Both the position numbers and the translations under genes were made by a program. From the NCBI GenBank assembly GCA_009391535.1, contig VFHP01000024.1, forward strand, positions 124,001 to 188,000: DNA of 64,000 bases. Direction: 5' to 3'. Positions within the stretch are counted from its first letter, which is position 1; every line of letters starts with the position of its first letter. Under the pieces are notes generated by a model. That model was not told the DNA's origin. It did not search any database and was given only the letters and a program-made list of their open reading frames with translations. This DNA comes from SAR202 cluster bacterium. Its GTDB lineage: Bacteria > Chloroflexota > Dehalococcoidia > Lucifugimonadales > UBA2985. Shown here piece by piece: positions 44,791 through 52,399 of this stretch.

Positions 44791-45123
44791 TTAAACAGAG
44801 AACGATGTTCCACAACCGCAAGTGGTTTTGGCATTTGGATTATTGAAAACAAAGCCTTTACCATTTAAGTCGTCCCCATATTCCAGTATGGTGCCCGCTA
44901 GAAAGACGTAACTTTTTCTATCAACGAACAATTTGATGCCGTTCTCTTCGATGACTTTGTCATCTGGTCTTGCTTCGTTATCTATAGACAATGTGTAGGT
45001 AAGACCAGAACATCCACCACCCTTCACTCCTACTCGTAATCCAAAGCTTTCTAGGCTGTCTCTGTCCGCGAATTCTCTTGCCTTGCGGGCGGCTTTTTCC
45101 GATATACTAATTGTGAGTGGCAT
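44791..45123 (-). CDS. A-type iron-sulfur cluster carrier (IscA/ErpA/SufA family)
   Basis: 110 residues with the three ligand cysteines: Cys38 in GGGCSGLTY, and Cys102 and Cys104 in the C-terminal CGCGTSFSV. It receives and passes on Fe-S clusters to target enzymes such as IspH and the APS reductase encoded in this window. AGAGGT lies seven bases before the ATG and a strong promoter is upstream. Which of the family names applies cannot be decided without a tree. Confidence 0.94.
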   Translation of the reverse strand: MPLTISISEKAARKAREFADRDSLESFGLRVGVKGGGCSGLTYTLSIDNEARPDDKVIEENGIKLFVDRKSYVFLAGTILEYGDDLNGKGFVFNNPNAKTTCGCGTSFSV

Positions 45124-45169
45124 ATTTCATACCTCTAAAACGGTTTTTATTTGTCCGTACATTATCAGG

Positions 45170-45198
45170 ATTCTATATATTATACGATGCGCAGTCAA
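45170..45198 (-). promoter_or_regulatory. Promoter of the A-type carrier / ygfZ unit
   Basis: Minus strand: TTGACT (45198-45193), 17-base spacer, TAGAAT (45175-45170). A TATAAT also lies within the spacer. Confidence 0.6.
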
Positions 45199-45235
45199 CA
45201 CAACCAAGTATAATTTGTTGGCCCCAGTAATTTCC

Positions 45236-45265
45236 TTGACACCTATCTAAGTAGGTAAGTATCAT
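45236..45265 (+). promoter_or_regulatory. Promoter of tRNA-Ile
   Basis: TTGACA (45236-45241), 18-base spacer, TATCAT (45260-45265). A small inverted repeat ACCTA/TAGGT lies in the spacer. Confidence 0.5.
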
Positions 45266-45330
45266 AATCAGCGATCTGGTAGTCCACCGAATACCATTTG
45301 GACAATGGACGATGTTTTGAAATATGTAAT

Positions 45331-45407
45331 GGGCCAGTAGCTCAGCTGGTTAGAGCGCAGTCCTGATAAGACTGAGGTCCCTGGTTCGAGTCCAGGCTGG
45401 CCCACCA
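45331..45407 (+). tRNA. tRNA-Ile (anticodon GAT)
   Basis: Acceptor GGGCCAG pairs with CTGGCCC, discriminator A and encoded CCA. D-arm AGCTCAGCTGGTTAGAGC, anticodon stem CAGTC/GACTG around loop CTGATAA (anticodon GAT, reading ATC/ATT), T-arm CCTGGTTCGAGTCCAGG. Complete, 77 bases. It is not accompanied by tRNA-Ala or rRNA genes. Confidence 0.98.
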
Positions 45408-45454
45408 TGTGTTATGACCCATTGATGGCATGAATCCGACTTGGAGTAAATCTA

Positions 45455-46441
45455 TTGGCCGCAGATAACTTGATATTGGACACGAGTATGAATGATCCAG
45501 TGAATCCCAATATAGTAGCTATAGGGGGAGGCACTGGATTATCTAATCTATTGATGGGTCTTAAGTATTGGACAAATAATCTGACAGCTGTAGTTACAGT
45601 GTCTGATGATGGCGGAAGTTCGGGTAGATTGCGGAAGGATCTTGGGATTCCCCCACCGGGTGATGCTAGAAATTGTTTGACAGCTTTAGCACCAGACTCC
45701 TATACCAAACAGTTATTCCAGTATCAATTTGACAAAGGTACGTCTTTGTATGGACACAGATTAGGCAATTTAATCTTAGCTGCTGTTCAACAAGGCACAG
45801 GGAATTTTGAAAAATCTTTAGAAATATCTGCTACGTTGTTGAATAGCAAGGGATCTGTACTGCCTGTGTCTAATAGAAACGATATAGTTTTGATGGGAAA
45901 AACTGTAAGAGGTGATATTTTGGTTGGTGAGTCGGTCATTGGTAATTCTTCTGAAAAAATACGAGATGTTTGGATTGAGCCTAAATCAACTGAGGCATCA
46001 AGTAGTGTTTTGACTGCCATAGAAAAAGCTGACTTGTTAGTATTCGGCCCAGGCAGTTTGTACACTAGTGTTATACCTAATTTCTTGTTTCAGGGAATGG
46101 GTATGGCAATTGCGAAATCAAAAGCCCCGAAGTTATTCGTATGCAACGTTGCTACGGAGCTATATGAAACAGATGGCTTAAATGCCCAAGATCATGTTCG
46201 GATTTTTGAAACTATTACGGGTGTTAAATGTTCACACGTTATTTTGAATGCTAATTGTAAAGACATACCTGAAGAAGTTGGACGGCACTGTATATATCCA
46301 GAAGCTTTTGTAAACGATCCTTCAGTCAAGATATTATTGAAAGATGTTATTAATGAGGACGATAGGGTAATGCATGATGCCGATAAATTAGCTAGAGAAA
46401 TAATGGATGTTACTTTTACTCGTAACACAATCGTGCATTAA
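45455..46441 (+). CDS. yvcK: Gluconeogenesis factor / CofD-like protein YvcK
   Basis: 328 residues. VAIGGGTGLSNLLMGLK (about 21-37), VSDDGGSSGRLRKDLG (about 49-64), PPGDARNCL and FGPGSLYTSVIPN (near 196) define the YvcK/YbhK family, related to CofD and binding UDP-sugars; it affects carbon metabolism and cell shape in Bacillus. I keep TTG at 45455 with GGAG eight bases upstream; ATG at 45488 is possible. It follows tRNA-Ile by 47 bases. The usual partners rapZ and whiA are absent here. Confidence 0.92.
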   Translation: MAADNLILDTSMNDPVNPNIVAIGGGTGLSNLLMGLKYWTNNLTAVVTVSDDGGSSGRLRKDLGIPPPGDARNCLTALAPDSYTKQLFQYQFDKGTSLYGHRLGNLILAAVQQGTGNFEKSLEISATLLNSKGSVLPVSNRNDIVLMGKTVRGDILVGESVIGNSSEKIRDVWIEPKSTEASSSVLTAIEKADLLVFGPGSLYTSVIPNFLFQGMGMAIAKSKAPKLFVCNVATELYETDGLNAQDHVRIFETITGVKCSHVILNANCKDIPEEVGRHCIYPEAFVNDPSVKILLKDVINEDDRVMHDADKLAREIMDVTFTRNTIVH

Positions 46442-46501
46442 GTAAGGGTTGTTGGCGTAAAGTACACATGTTTGGGATTTAACGATTTTGCTTTCAATCC
46501 A

Positions 46502-46530
46502 TTGACTAGTACTGATGGGTAGCATATTAT
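46502..46530 (+). promoter_or_regulatory. Promoter of the first DUF35-thiolase pair
   Basis: TTGACT (46502-46507), 17-base spacer and TATTAT (46525-46530), about 30 bases before the TTG start codon. Confidence 0.6.
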
Positions 46531-46560
46531 TTAGAGACCAAAAGTCCACTGGGGGTTGCC

Positions 46561-46968
46561 TTGCCTAAACAGTCGCCGGTTCCAGATGAAGTAAGTAAGC
46601 CGTTTTGGGACGCATGCAACCAAAACAAGCTCGTTGTGCAGCATTGTGAAACGTGTGACCGTATGCAGTTCCCTCCAGAGTCCACATGTGTTAAATGTGA
46701 ATCTTCCAGTATGGGATGGAAAGAAGTTAGTGGTATGGGAAAGATTCATGGATACTGTGTAATGCATGATTCTAGAATAAGGTTACTACAGGCTGATCAG
46801 CCATTTAATATAGCTGTGATAGAACTTCAAGATGATCCGGACATTAAAATGTTTTCTCATCTGCCAGGCACAGATGCAGATGAAGTAGTAATAGGTTCAA
46901 TTGTCAGAGTAGAATTTCAAGACACTGAAGCCACAGGTCAAAAAGTCCCGGAATGGCGAGTGGTGTAG
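46561..46968 (+). CDS. DUF35 zinc-ribbon/OB-fold protein, first copy
   Basis: 135 residues: an N-terminal helix (PDEVSKPFWDACNQNKLV), a rubredoxin-like zinc ribbon (Cys in CETCDRMQFPP and CVKCESS, about 31-50) and a C-terminal OB fold (GKIHGYCVMHDS, later VRVEF). DUF35 proteins form complexes with thiolase-like proteins and bind acyl-CoA, as in the ChsH2-Ltp2 steroid side-chain aldolase. The thiolase-like partner is encoded 35 bases downstream. TTG start with GGGGG upstream. Confidence 0.87.
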   Translation: MPKQSPVPDEVSKPFWDACNQNKLVVQHCETCDRMQFPPESTCVKCESSSMGWKEVSGMGKIHGYCVMHDSRIRLLQADQPFNIAVIELQDDPDIKMFSHLPGTDADEVVIGSIVRVEFQDTEATGQKVPEWRVV

Positions 46969-47003
46969 ATTAAATCCAAATTCGCTTGTTTGTGGGGGTA
47001 TAA

Positions 47004-48329
47004 ATGTCAGTAACTCAAAATGCACCAGCATCTATATATAGGACGAAAGAAGACTTGGGTGTCTGGGAGCACAGAGGAAAAGTGGCAGTAGTAGGAATTG
47101 GTCACTCTCCTACATTCAGAAGATGGGATGAGAGGCTGGAAACTAGTGTTGGTTATCTGACTATACAGGCCATTCAGAAAGCTTTGGAAGATGCTGGAGT
47201 TAAACCAGAAGAAGTGGATGGTGTCGTCTCTTCACCTAAAGGAATGGGAGAAGGATGGGCTCCGAGACCAATACCAGAAGATTTTGCTAATACATACAAA
47301 CCTACAGACGGCGACCCTAACGACGGACTCGATGGAGCCAGCGCCGATTGGATAGTTAATAATGTTCCGGGCCTGGATAACGTTTCTTTTACAATGCATG
47401 GACCGGCTTGCATCTCGAATGCATTGGTTGTTGCAGCACAGGCCGTTGGAGATGGACTTGCAAAGACTTGTTTGGTAGTAAGAGGTACAGGCAATATAGG
47501 TGGCAGATACGGTCAATATGGTGCAGCAGCAGCAGATCAGGCATCAGGCGCTTCTCAATGGACTAACCCGTGGGGTTGGCAATTGATACCTCAGATAGCA
47601 TTCGGATTCGATCAATATTGCCGTAAATATGGTTCAAACCACGATAAAATGGCTCCATTCATATTGAATCAAAGAAGGAATGGATCCATGTTTCCGGAGG
47701 GGTTTTATTACCAGAATAGGCCGGAAGATTTACAAATCACTACAGAAGATTATGTTTCTGCGAGATGGATATGTAAACCCATGAATTTGTACGATTGTGA
47801 CCTGCCCATTCAGACTGCTTGGGCTTACTTGATCACTACAGCTGATAGAGCAAAAGATATGAAACAGAAACCTGTCTACATATTGAATCATTGTTCACAG
47901 AGGGGGGTTGTGAGGAGCCTAGTAGAAACGTTGGAAGAAACAGAGGCCTTCACTGACAGTATTGCAAAAAAGGTATATCAGGGCTCAGGATTAACAGCAA
48001 GCGAATTGGATATTTGTAATCCTTACGACGGTTTCACTCTTTTCACTCAATACTATCTAGAAGGTTTGAAGTGGCATGGCGTAAAAAGGGGAGAAGCTCA
48101 TGATTTTTGGGCTGGAGATATCAGAGTCGAGGGACCTCATCCCTTTAGTTCTAGTGGAGGTAACAATGGTAATGGGCGTACTAGGACTTGGAATCAAACG
48201 GATACCATGCAACAATTGCAAGGTAGGGCAGGATTGAGGCAGGTAACAATCAGAGCCGAAACGGGCCTGGCGGGTGCTTTCACCCCGGGCGTTTCTGACT
48301 GGATGGTTTATGGGATTAGCCCTGACTAA
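47004..48329 (+). CDS. Thiolase-like protein (SCP-x/lipid-transfer type), first copy, with catalytic Cys
   Basis: 441 residues of the thiolase superfamily, SCP2-thiolase branch. VAVVGIGHSPTFRR near 28-40, LEDAGVKPEEVDGVV near 61-75, GPACISNALVVAAQAV with candidate nucleophile Cys136, NPYDGFTLFTQ near 336 and GPHPFSSSGGNNGNGR near 373. Together with the DUF35 protein upstream it probably forms an acyl-CoA thiolase or a retro-aldolase of Ltp2 type. Substrates might be sterol-like or branched acyl-CoA compounds, but nothing nearby specifies them. A second pair follows directly. Confidence 0.86.
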   Translation: MSVTQNAPASIYRTKEDLGVWEHRGKVAVVGIGHSPTFRRWDERLETSVGYLTIQAIQKALEDAGVKPEEVDGVVSSPKGMGEGWAPRPIPEDFANTYKPTDGDPNDGLDGASADWIVNNVPGLDNVSFTMHGPACISNALVVAAQAVGDGLAKTCLVVRGTGNIGGRYGQYGAAAADQASGASQWTNPWGWQLIPQIAFGFDQYCRKYGSNHDKMAPFILNQRRNGSMFPEGFYYQNRPEDLQITTEDYVSARWICKPMNLYDCDLPIQTAWAYLITTADRAKDMKQKPVYILNHCSQRGVVRSLVETLEETEAFTDSIAKKVYQGSGLTASELDICNPYDGFTLFTQYYLEGLKWHGVKRGEAHDFWAGDIRVEGPHPFSSSGGNNGNGRTRTWNQTDTMQQLQGRAGLRQVTIRAETGLAGAFTPGVSDWMVYGISPD

Positions 48330-48442
48330 TTGATCAAGGCTTTCGTTTTTTATGTCGCGCAGTTCGTGTGATGTAATGTATAATATGTTTGTTAGAGACG
48401 GATTATTCTGTTGTTTGATGCAAATTTTAACGGAGGTAGATT

Positions 48443-48847
48443 ATGTCGAAACTTATCCCGGTCCCAGATGAATTGAGCCAGCCATTTTGGGACGCTGTTA
48501 ACGAAAGAAAGTTAATAGTTCAAAATTGTGATTCCTGTAATAAATTGCAGTACCCACCCAAACCTGCTTGTGAATTATGTGGGTCCAACTCTCTTAGCTG
48601 GAAAGAGACAAGCGGCAAAGGCCATATTCTTTCCTTTTTTGTTGTTTACGACGGAAGGTATCAGGTGAGAATACCGGACCAACCATACAATGTAGCTGTG
48701 GTTACTCTTGATGACGACCCTGGTATAAACTTTTACTCCAATTTGGCAGGTACGCCGGTAAAGGAAGTGCCTGTCGGTGCAGCGGTAGAGGTTACTTTTG
48801 AAGAAGTAGCTCCAGGTCAATTGATCCACGAATGGAAATTGGTATAG
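48443..48847 (+). CDS. DUF35 zinc-ribbon/OB-fold protein, second copy
   Basis: 134 residues, parallel to the first copy along its whole length: PVPDELSQPFWDAVNERKL, zinc ribbon CDSCNKLQYPP and CELCGSNS, then GKGHILSFFVVYDGRYQVR. It precedes the second thiolase-like gene by 53 bases, repeating the arrangement of the first pair. AACGGAGG gives a good ribosome binding site and TATAAT lies at 48379-48384. Both copies keep all four zinc cysteines. Confidence 0.87.
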   Translation: MSKLIPVPDELSQPFWDAVNERKLIVQNCDSCNKLQYPPKPACELCGSNSLSWKETSGKGHILSFFVVYDGRYQVRIPDQPYNVAVVTLDDDPGINFYSNLAGTPVKEVPVGAAVEVTFEEVAPGQLIHEWKLV

Positions 48848-48900
48848 ACAGACCAAGAAATTTTGTTTAAGAATAATAATTCGATAAGAAAAGGAGATAT

Positions 48901-50235
48901 ATGGCTATTGGAGGAGTAGAAGGAACTGGATGGAGACGAGACAAACTAGGCCTAGGTGTCTGGGAGAGTCAGGGTAAGGTGGCAATAGTCGGATGGGGTA
49001 ACTCTCCTGTGGATAGGAGATGGGATGGAGTTTCAATGGATAAGACTTATGGTGCTTACGCTTTGATTGCTATTAAACAAGCCTTAGAAGATGCTGGAGT
49101 TAAGCCCGAGGAAGTAGACGGAATATTGGCGTGCCCTGAGACCGGAGCTGGTGCCACTGGTGGAGCATCGGCGGATTGGGGTCCTTCTCGACCTTATTTT
49201 GATGCTCCATATGATTCAGAATGGGGTTTAAGTAGGATAAATGCACAATGGTTGATAGAACAGATGCCTGAACTATCAAACGTACAATATGCACCTGACA
49301 ACGTTCCAGCTATAGGTGAACAGATGGGGATGGCTTCTCAAGCTGTCGCTGAAGGCAAAACTCAGATTTGTCTGGTTGTCTACGGTATGAATAACTTTGA
49401 GGGTAGGTACAGGCATGGAGGAGATAATGCGTCTCCATATGCAGCTGGTAACCGTCAGTGGAACGCCCCCTGGAGTAGTGGAGACGGACTGCAGTTAACA
49501 GGAGCTATTACTCTACAGCAATATTGTCATCGGTACGGTGTTGACTGGGATGAAATGATGGGTCCGGTGATAATTAATGAGCATAGGAATGGATTAATGC
49601 ACGACTGGGGTTTTTACACCTTGCATGGAGCCTCTGGTCTTACTCAAGATGATTATGCAAATGCCAGACCAGTTTTGTGGCCATGTAGGATCTGGGATTG
49701 TGATAGGCCAGTAAACGCAGTTGGTGCTTTCCTTTTCACAACAGCTGAACGAGCAAAGGACATGAAACAGAAACCTGTTTACGTGTTGAACCACAATCAG
49801 GGAATGGGAGGCACCGTTAGAAGCACTCAGGAGACTTTGGATGAGTCTGAAGCCGCTAGGGATCATGTTGCTCAAATGTCTTATGAAGGATCTGGGCTGA
49901 CTGCTAAGGATATAGATATTTTCAATCCTTACGATGGCTACTCATTTTTCCTTCCACTTACATTAGAAGGATTTGGTTGGCATGGTGTGGGCAGAGGAGA
50001 ATCGAGCGACTTCTTTAATGGAGATATCTCTGTGGAAGGACCTCATCCTTTTGTTTCTGGCGGTGGTAATCTTGGGGTTGGTAGGACAAGAACAGCGATG
50101 TACATTGACAGCATCCAACAACTTCGAGGTACTGCGGGTAAGAGGCAAGTGAACGTCAAGGCTGAAACAGCCATATGCGCTTTTGCTCCCGCAAGAAGTG
50201 CAGCATATTTGACCTTGTCCAACGCCTTGCCGTAA
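48901..50235 (+). CDS. Thiolase-like protein, second copy, catalytic Cys replaced
   Basis: 444 residues clearly paralogous to the first copy (LGVWESQGKVAIVGWGNSPVDRRWD; LEDAGVKPEEVDGIL; ERAKDMKQKPVYVLNH in both). At the nucleophile position it reads NVPAIGEQMGMASQAV, with Ala137 in place of Cys136 of the first copy, so ordinary thiolase chemistry is unlikely. NPYDGYSFF and GPHPFVSGGGNLGVGRTR are retained. This resembles thiolase-fold aldolases such as Ltp2, which do not need the cysteine; it could instead be a structural partner of the first copy. AAAGGAGAT lies directly before the ATG. Confidence 0.84.
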   Translation: MAIGGVEGTGWRRDKLGLGVWESQGKVAIVGWGNSPVDRRWDGVSMDKTYGAYALIAIKQALEDAGVKPEEVDGILACPETGAGATGGASADWGPSRPYFDAPYDSEWGLSRINAQWLIEQMPELSNVQYAPDNVPAIGEQMGMASQAVAEGKTQICLVVYGMNNFEGRYRHGGDNASPYAAGNRQWNAPWSSGDGLQLTGAITLQQYCHRYGVDWDEMMGPVIINEHRNGLMHDWGFYTLHGASGLTQDDYANARPVLWPCRIWDCDRPVNAVGAFLFTTAERAKDMKQKPVYVLNHNQGMGGTVRSTQETLDESEAARDHVAQMSYEGSGLTAKDIDIFNPYDGYSFFLPLTLEGFGWHGVGRGESSDFFNGDISVEGPHPFVSGGGNLGVGRTRTAMYIDSIQQLRGTAGKRQVNVKAETAICAFAPARSAAYLTLSNALP

Positions 50236-50248
50236 ATTCATCAACTTA

Positions 50249-50309
50249 ACAAGGCATGGGCTAGCTTATGGAGGATAGCCCATGCCTTGTGTCTATATTG
50301 ACAAGGCAT
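50249..50309 (+). terminator. 15-bp hairpin with a competing third segment
   Basis: ACAAGGCATGGGCTA (50249-50263) pairs perfectly with 50276-50290 around a 12-base loop containing GGAGG. A third segment ACAAGGCAT (50301-50309) can pair instead with ATGCCTTGT (50282-50290), giving a 9-bp alternative. No T-run follows the long stem, so it is either an atypical terminator or a leader structure. Confidence 0.6.
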
Positions 50310-50346
50310 TGCGGTACTTTTAATATTCAGAATTATTGCAATCAAA

Positions 50347-50368
50347 GTCCAATTTTCTGCAATTGGAC
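50347..50368 (+). promoter_or_regulatory. 8-bp hairpin in the leader of the HAD gene
   Basis: GTCCAATT (50347-50354), loop TTCTGC, AATTGGAC (50361-50368). It lies 45 bases before the HAD start codon, downstream of the three-segment element. Confidence 0.5.
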
Positions 50369-50412
50369 GTCTTACGAAAAAACACACAGCTATTAAATTA
50401 GGAGAACCAATC

Positions 50413-51369
50413 TTGAAAATCTTATTGAGCTTTGATATAGATGGCACCTTAGAAACTGGGGACCCTCCTGGCCCAGTTACCCTAGAAATGGTTAAACGTG
50501 CAAGGGATCTGGGATGCATAATCGGCAGTGCATCTGACAGAGCTATAAGTTCTCAAAAGGTCATGTGGGAAAAGGTTGGCATAGAGGTTGATTTTGTATC
50601 TAACAAGCATGTGTTGTCAGAGATCAAGGAGAGATTCGAGGCGGACTATTACCTTCATATGGGTGACAGGGAATTAGACAGACAATTCGCCTTGGAAGCA
50701 GACTTTGATTTCATATGGATGGACGAAGCTGCTACAGAACCCTGGGTTCTTAAACTTCAATCGGACACAGACCAAGATACAGATATCCCAGACCAAGAAA
50801 CAGACGAGATGAAAATCTTACTTAGTTTCGATATAGATGGGACGTTGGAGACTGGAGATCCTCCAGGTCCAGTTACAATAGAAATGGTCAGGCGCGCAAG
50901 GGACATGGGATGCATAATCGGCAGTGCTTCTGACCGGGCTATAACCTCTCAAAACTTGATGTGGGAGAAGCTAGAAATAGAACCAGAATTCGTCTGTAAT
51001 AAACACTTACTAACAGATGTAAAGCAAAAATTTAAGGCCGATTATTACTTGCATATGGGTGATAGGGAACTAGATAGGCAGTATGCTCTTGAGGCAGAAT
51101 TTGACTTTATGTGGCAGGATGAAGCTGCTACAGAGCCCTGGATAGCTATGCTGAAGGGTGAAACTGATTCGAGTGATAAAGTATCTGATGCTGTATCTAG
51201 TGGTGCATCTCGTTTGGTAATACAAGATTTATTTAAACCAGAAGATTGTCATGTTACGGAAAAAGACACTAAATGGTGTGTTGCACACCATAAACCTATA
51301 TGGGAATGTGAGTCTTATGCCAATAAAGTCTATTACTCTCCTAGAAAAGATGAAGATGGTTTAAGTTAG
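50413..51369 (+). CDS. HAD-like phosphatase with two tandem domains and a Cys/His tail
   Basis: 318 residues. Residues 1-116 and 133-248 are two copies of the same small HAD-like domain, about three quarters identical by eye. Each has LLSFDIDGTLE (Asp nucleophile motif), GSASDRA and HMGDRELDRQ (acidic metal motif), so both sites look intact. There is no cap domain. The linker (about 117-132) is acidic. The last 70 residues hold CHVTEKDTKWC, VAHH and WEC, a possible metal site. The substrate is unknown. Start TTG with AGGAGA seven bases upstream. The second copy begins with an in-frame Met (50809). Confidence 0.82.
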   Translation: MKILLSFDIDGTLETGDPPGPVTLEMVKRARDLGCIIGSASDRAISSQKVMWEKVGIEVDFVSNKHVLSEIKERFEADYYLHMGDRELDRQFALEADFDFIWMDEAATEPWVLKLQSDTDQDTDIPDQETDEMKILLSFDIDGTLETGDPPGPVTIEMVRRARDMGCIIGSASDRAITSQNLMWEKLEIEPEFVCNKHLLTDVKQKFKADYYLHMGDRELDRQYALEAEFDFMWQDEAATEPWIAMLKGETDSSDKVSDAVSSGASRLVIQDLFKPEDCHVTEKDTKWCVAHHKPIWECESYANKVYYSPRKDEDGLS

Positions 51370-51461
51370 ATTTGTTCAGGCACGGGATTTGAAATAAACA
51401 AACTATTGTGATAGAGTTTTGATTATGGATGTGAAATTGTTTTCAATGTTCTGTATCGATG

Positions 51462-51489
51462 TTGACAAATAGCAGTAGGGCAATAATAC
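51462..51489 (+). promoter_or_regulatory. Promoter-like element before the cysH terminator hairpin
   Basis: TTGACA (51462-51467), 16 bases, TAATAC (51484-51489). Transcription from it would run straight into the hairpin at 51499-51538. Confidence 0.4.
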
Positions 51490-51498
51490 CGTGGTTGT

Positions 51499-51538
51499 AA
51501 CGCCCCGCTTCATTCTTAACCAGGGGCGTTTTTCTTTT
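51499..51538 (+). terminator. Intrinsic terminator between the HAD gene and cysH
   Basis: AACGCCCC (51499-51506) pairs with GGGGCGTT (51523-51530) across a 16-base loop, followed by TTTTTCTTTT. It ends HAD transcription or acts as an attenuator for the sulfate genes 85 bases downstream. Confidence 0.8.
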
Positions 51539-51622
51539 GTTAAAACCGTGATCTACTGGAATGTATGTAATTTGAATTGATCAACTTGTAAGTTAAATTT
51601 GTTACTAAGAGGAGATAAAGAT

Positions 51623-52399
51623 ATGTCAGGTAACACAAAACTAGTTATGTCTGCAGAAGATATAGCGGCTGCAAATGTTGAGTTGGAAAACAAATCCGCC
51701 GAAGAGGTATTAGAATGGGCAATCACCAAATTTGGAGCGCGACTGGCCCTGTCATCTAGTTTTGGTGCCGAAGACGTAGCTCTTATAGACATGATGTGGA
51801 GAATAGACCCCTCTGTAAGAGTTTTCACGTTAGAGACACTTAGGCTACATACTGAGACATATACAGTTATGGATCAGATAAGGGCTAGATATGGTATAGA
51901 ACTTGAAGCGTATTATCCCGATATGGATCAAGTTAATGAAATGGTTAGAGACAATGGATTTAATCTGTTCTATAAATCTGAAGAATTCAGAAAACTTTGT
52001 TGTGGTATTAGGAAAATGGAGCCATTGAATAGGGCTTTGGGAACTCTGGACTGTTGGGTTAGTGGGTTGCGTCGTGACCAAGCGGTAACACGTGTTGCTA
52101 TTGATAAAGTTGAACTTGATGCAGCTCATGATAATCGAGTTAAACTTAATCCAATAGCTGATTGGACATCGGATCGGGTTTGGGATTACATAAAAGCGAA
52201 CAACGTTCCTTACAATGAACTACATGATAATGGGTTTCCTAGTATTGGTTGTGACCCGTGTACTCGGGCAGTAACACCCGAGGAAGATCCACGAGCGGGA
52301 AGATGGTGGTGGGAAAGTGATCCGAATTCTAAAGAATGTGGATTACACGTTATAGAAACTCTAGATAGTATAAAGCTAGCGGCGGAGAAGAACCGTTGA
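51623..52399 (+). CDS. cysH: Adenylylsulfate (APS) reductase, assimilatory
   Basis: 258 residues of the PAPS/APS reductase family. ALSSSFGAEDVALIDM near 42-57 binds the nucleotide. Cys126-Cys127 (LCCGIRK) with Cys210 and Cys213 (GCDPCTR) are the ligands of the [4Fe-4S] cluster found in APS-type enzymes. The catalytic Cys239 sits in KECGLH. The cluster cysteines favour APS over PAPS as substrate, which agrees with the ATP sulfurylase overlapping its end and the absence of an APS kinase. It makes sulfite for cysteine synthesis. ATG 51623 has GAGGAG upstream. Confidence 0.92.
   Translation: MSGNTKLVMSAEDIAAANVELENKSAEEVLEWAITKFGARLALSSSFGAEDVALIDMMWRIDPSVRVFTLETLRLHTETYTVMDQIRARYGIELEAYYPDMDQVNEMVRDNGFNLFYKSEEFRKLCCGIRKMEPLNRALGTLDCWVSGLRRDQAVTRVAIDKVELDAAHDNRVKLNPIADWTSDRVWDYIKANNVPYNELHDNGFPSIGCDPCTRAVTPEEDPRAGRWWWESDPNSKECGLHVIETLDSIKLAAEKNR

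Noticed and set aside
23364-48391. Nearly identical 18-base strings TAATGTATGATATGTTTG (23364) and TAATGTATAATATGTTTG (48374), both upstream of genes
   Set aside because: In 64 kb of AT-rich DNA about one or two such pairs are expected by chance, and no other shared context was seen.
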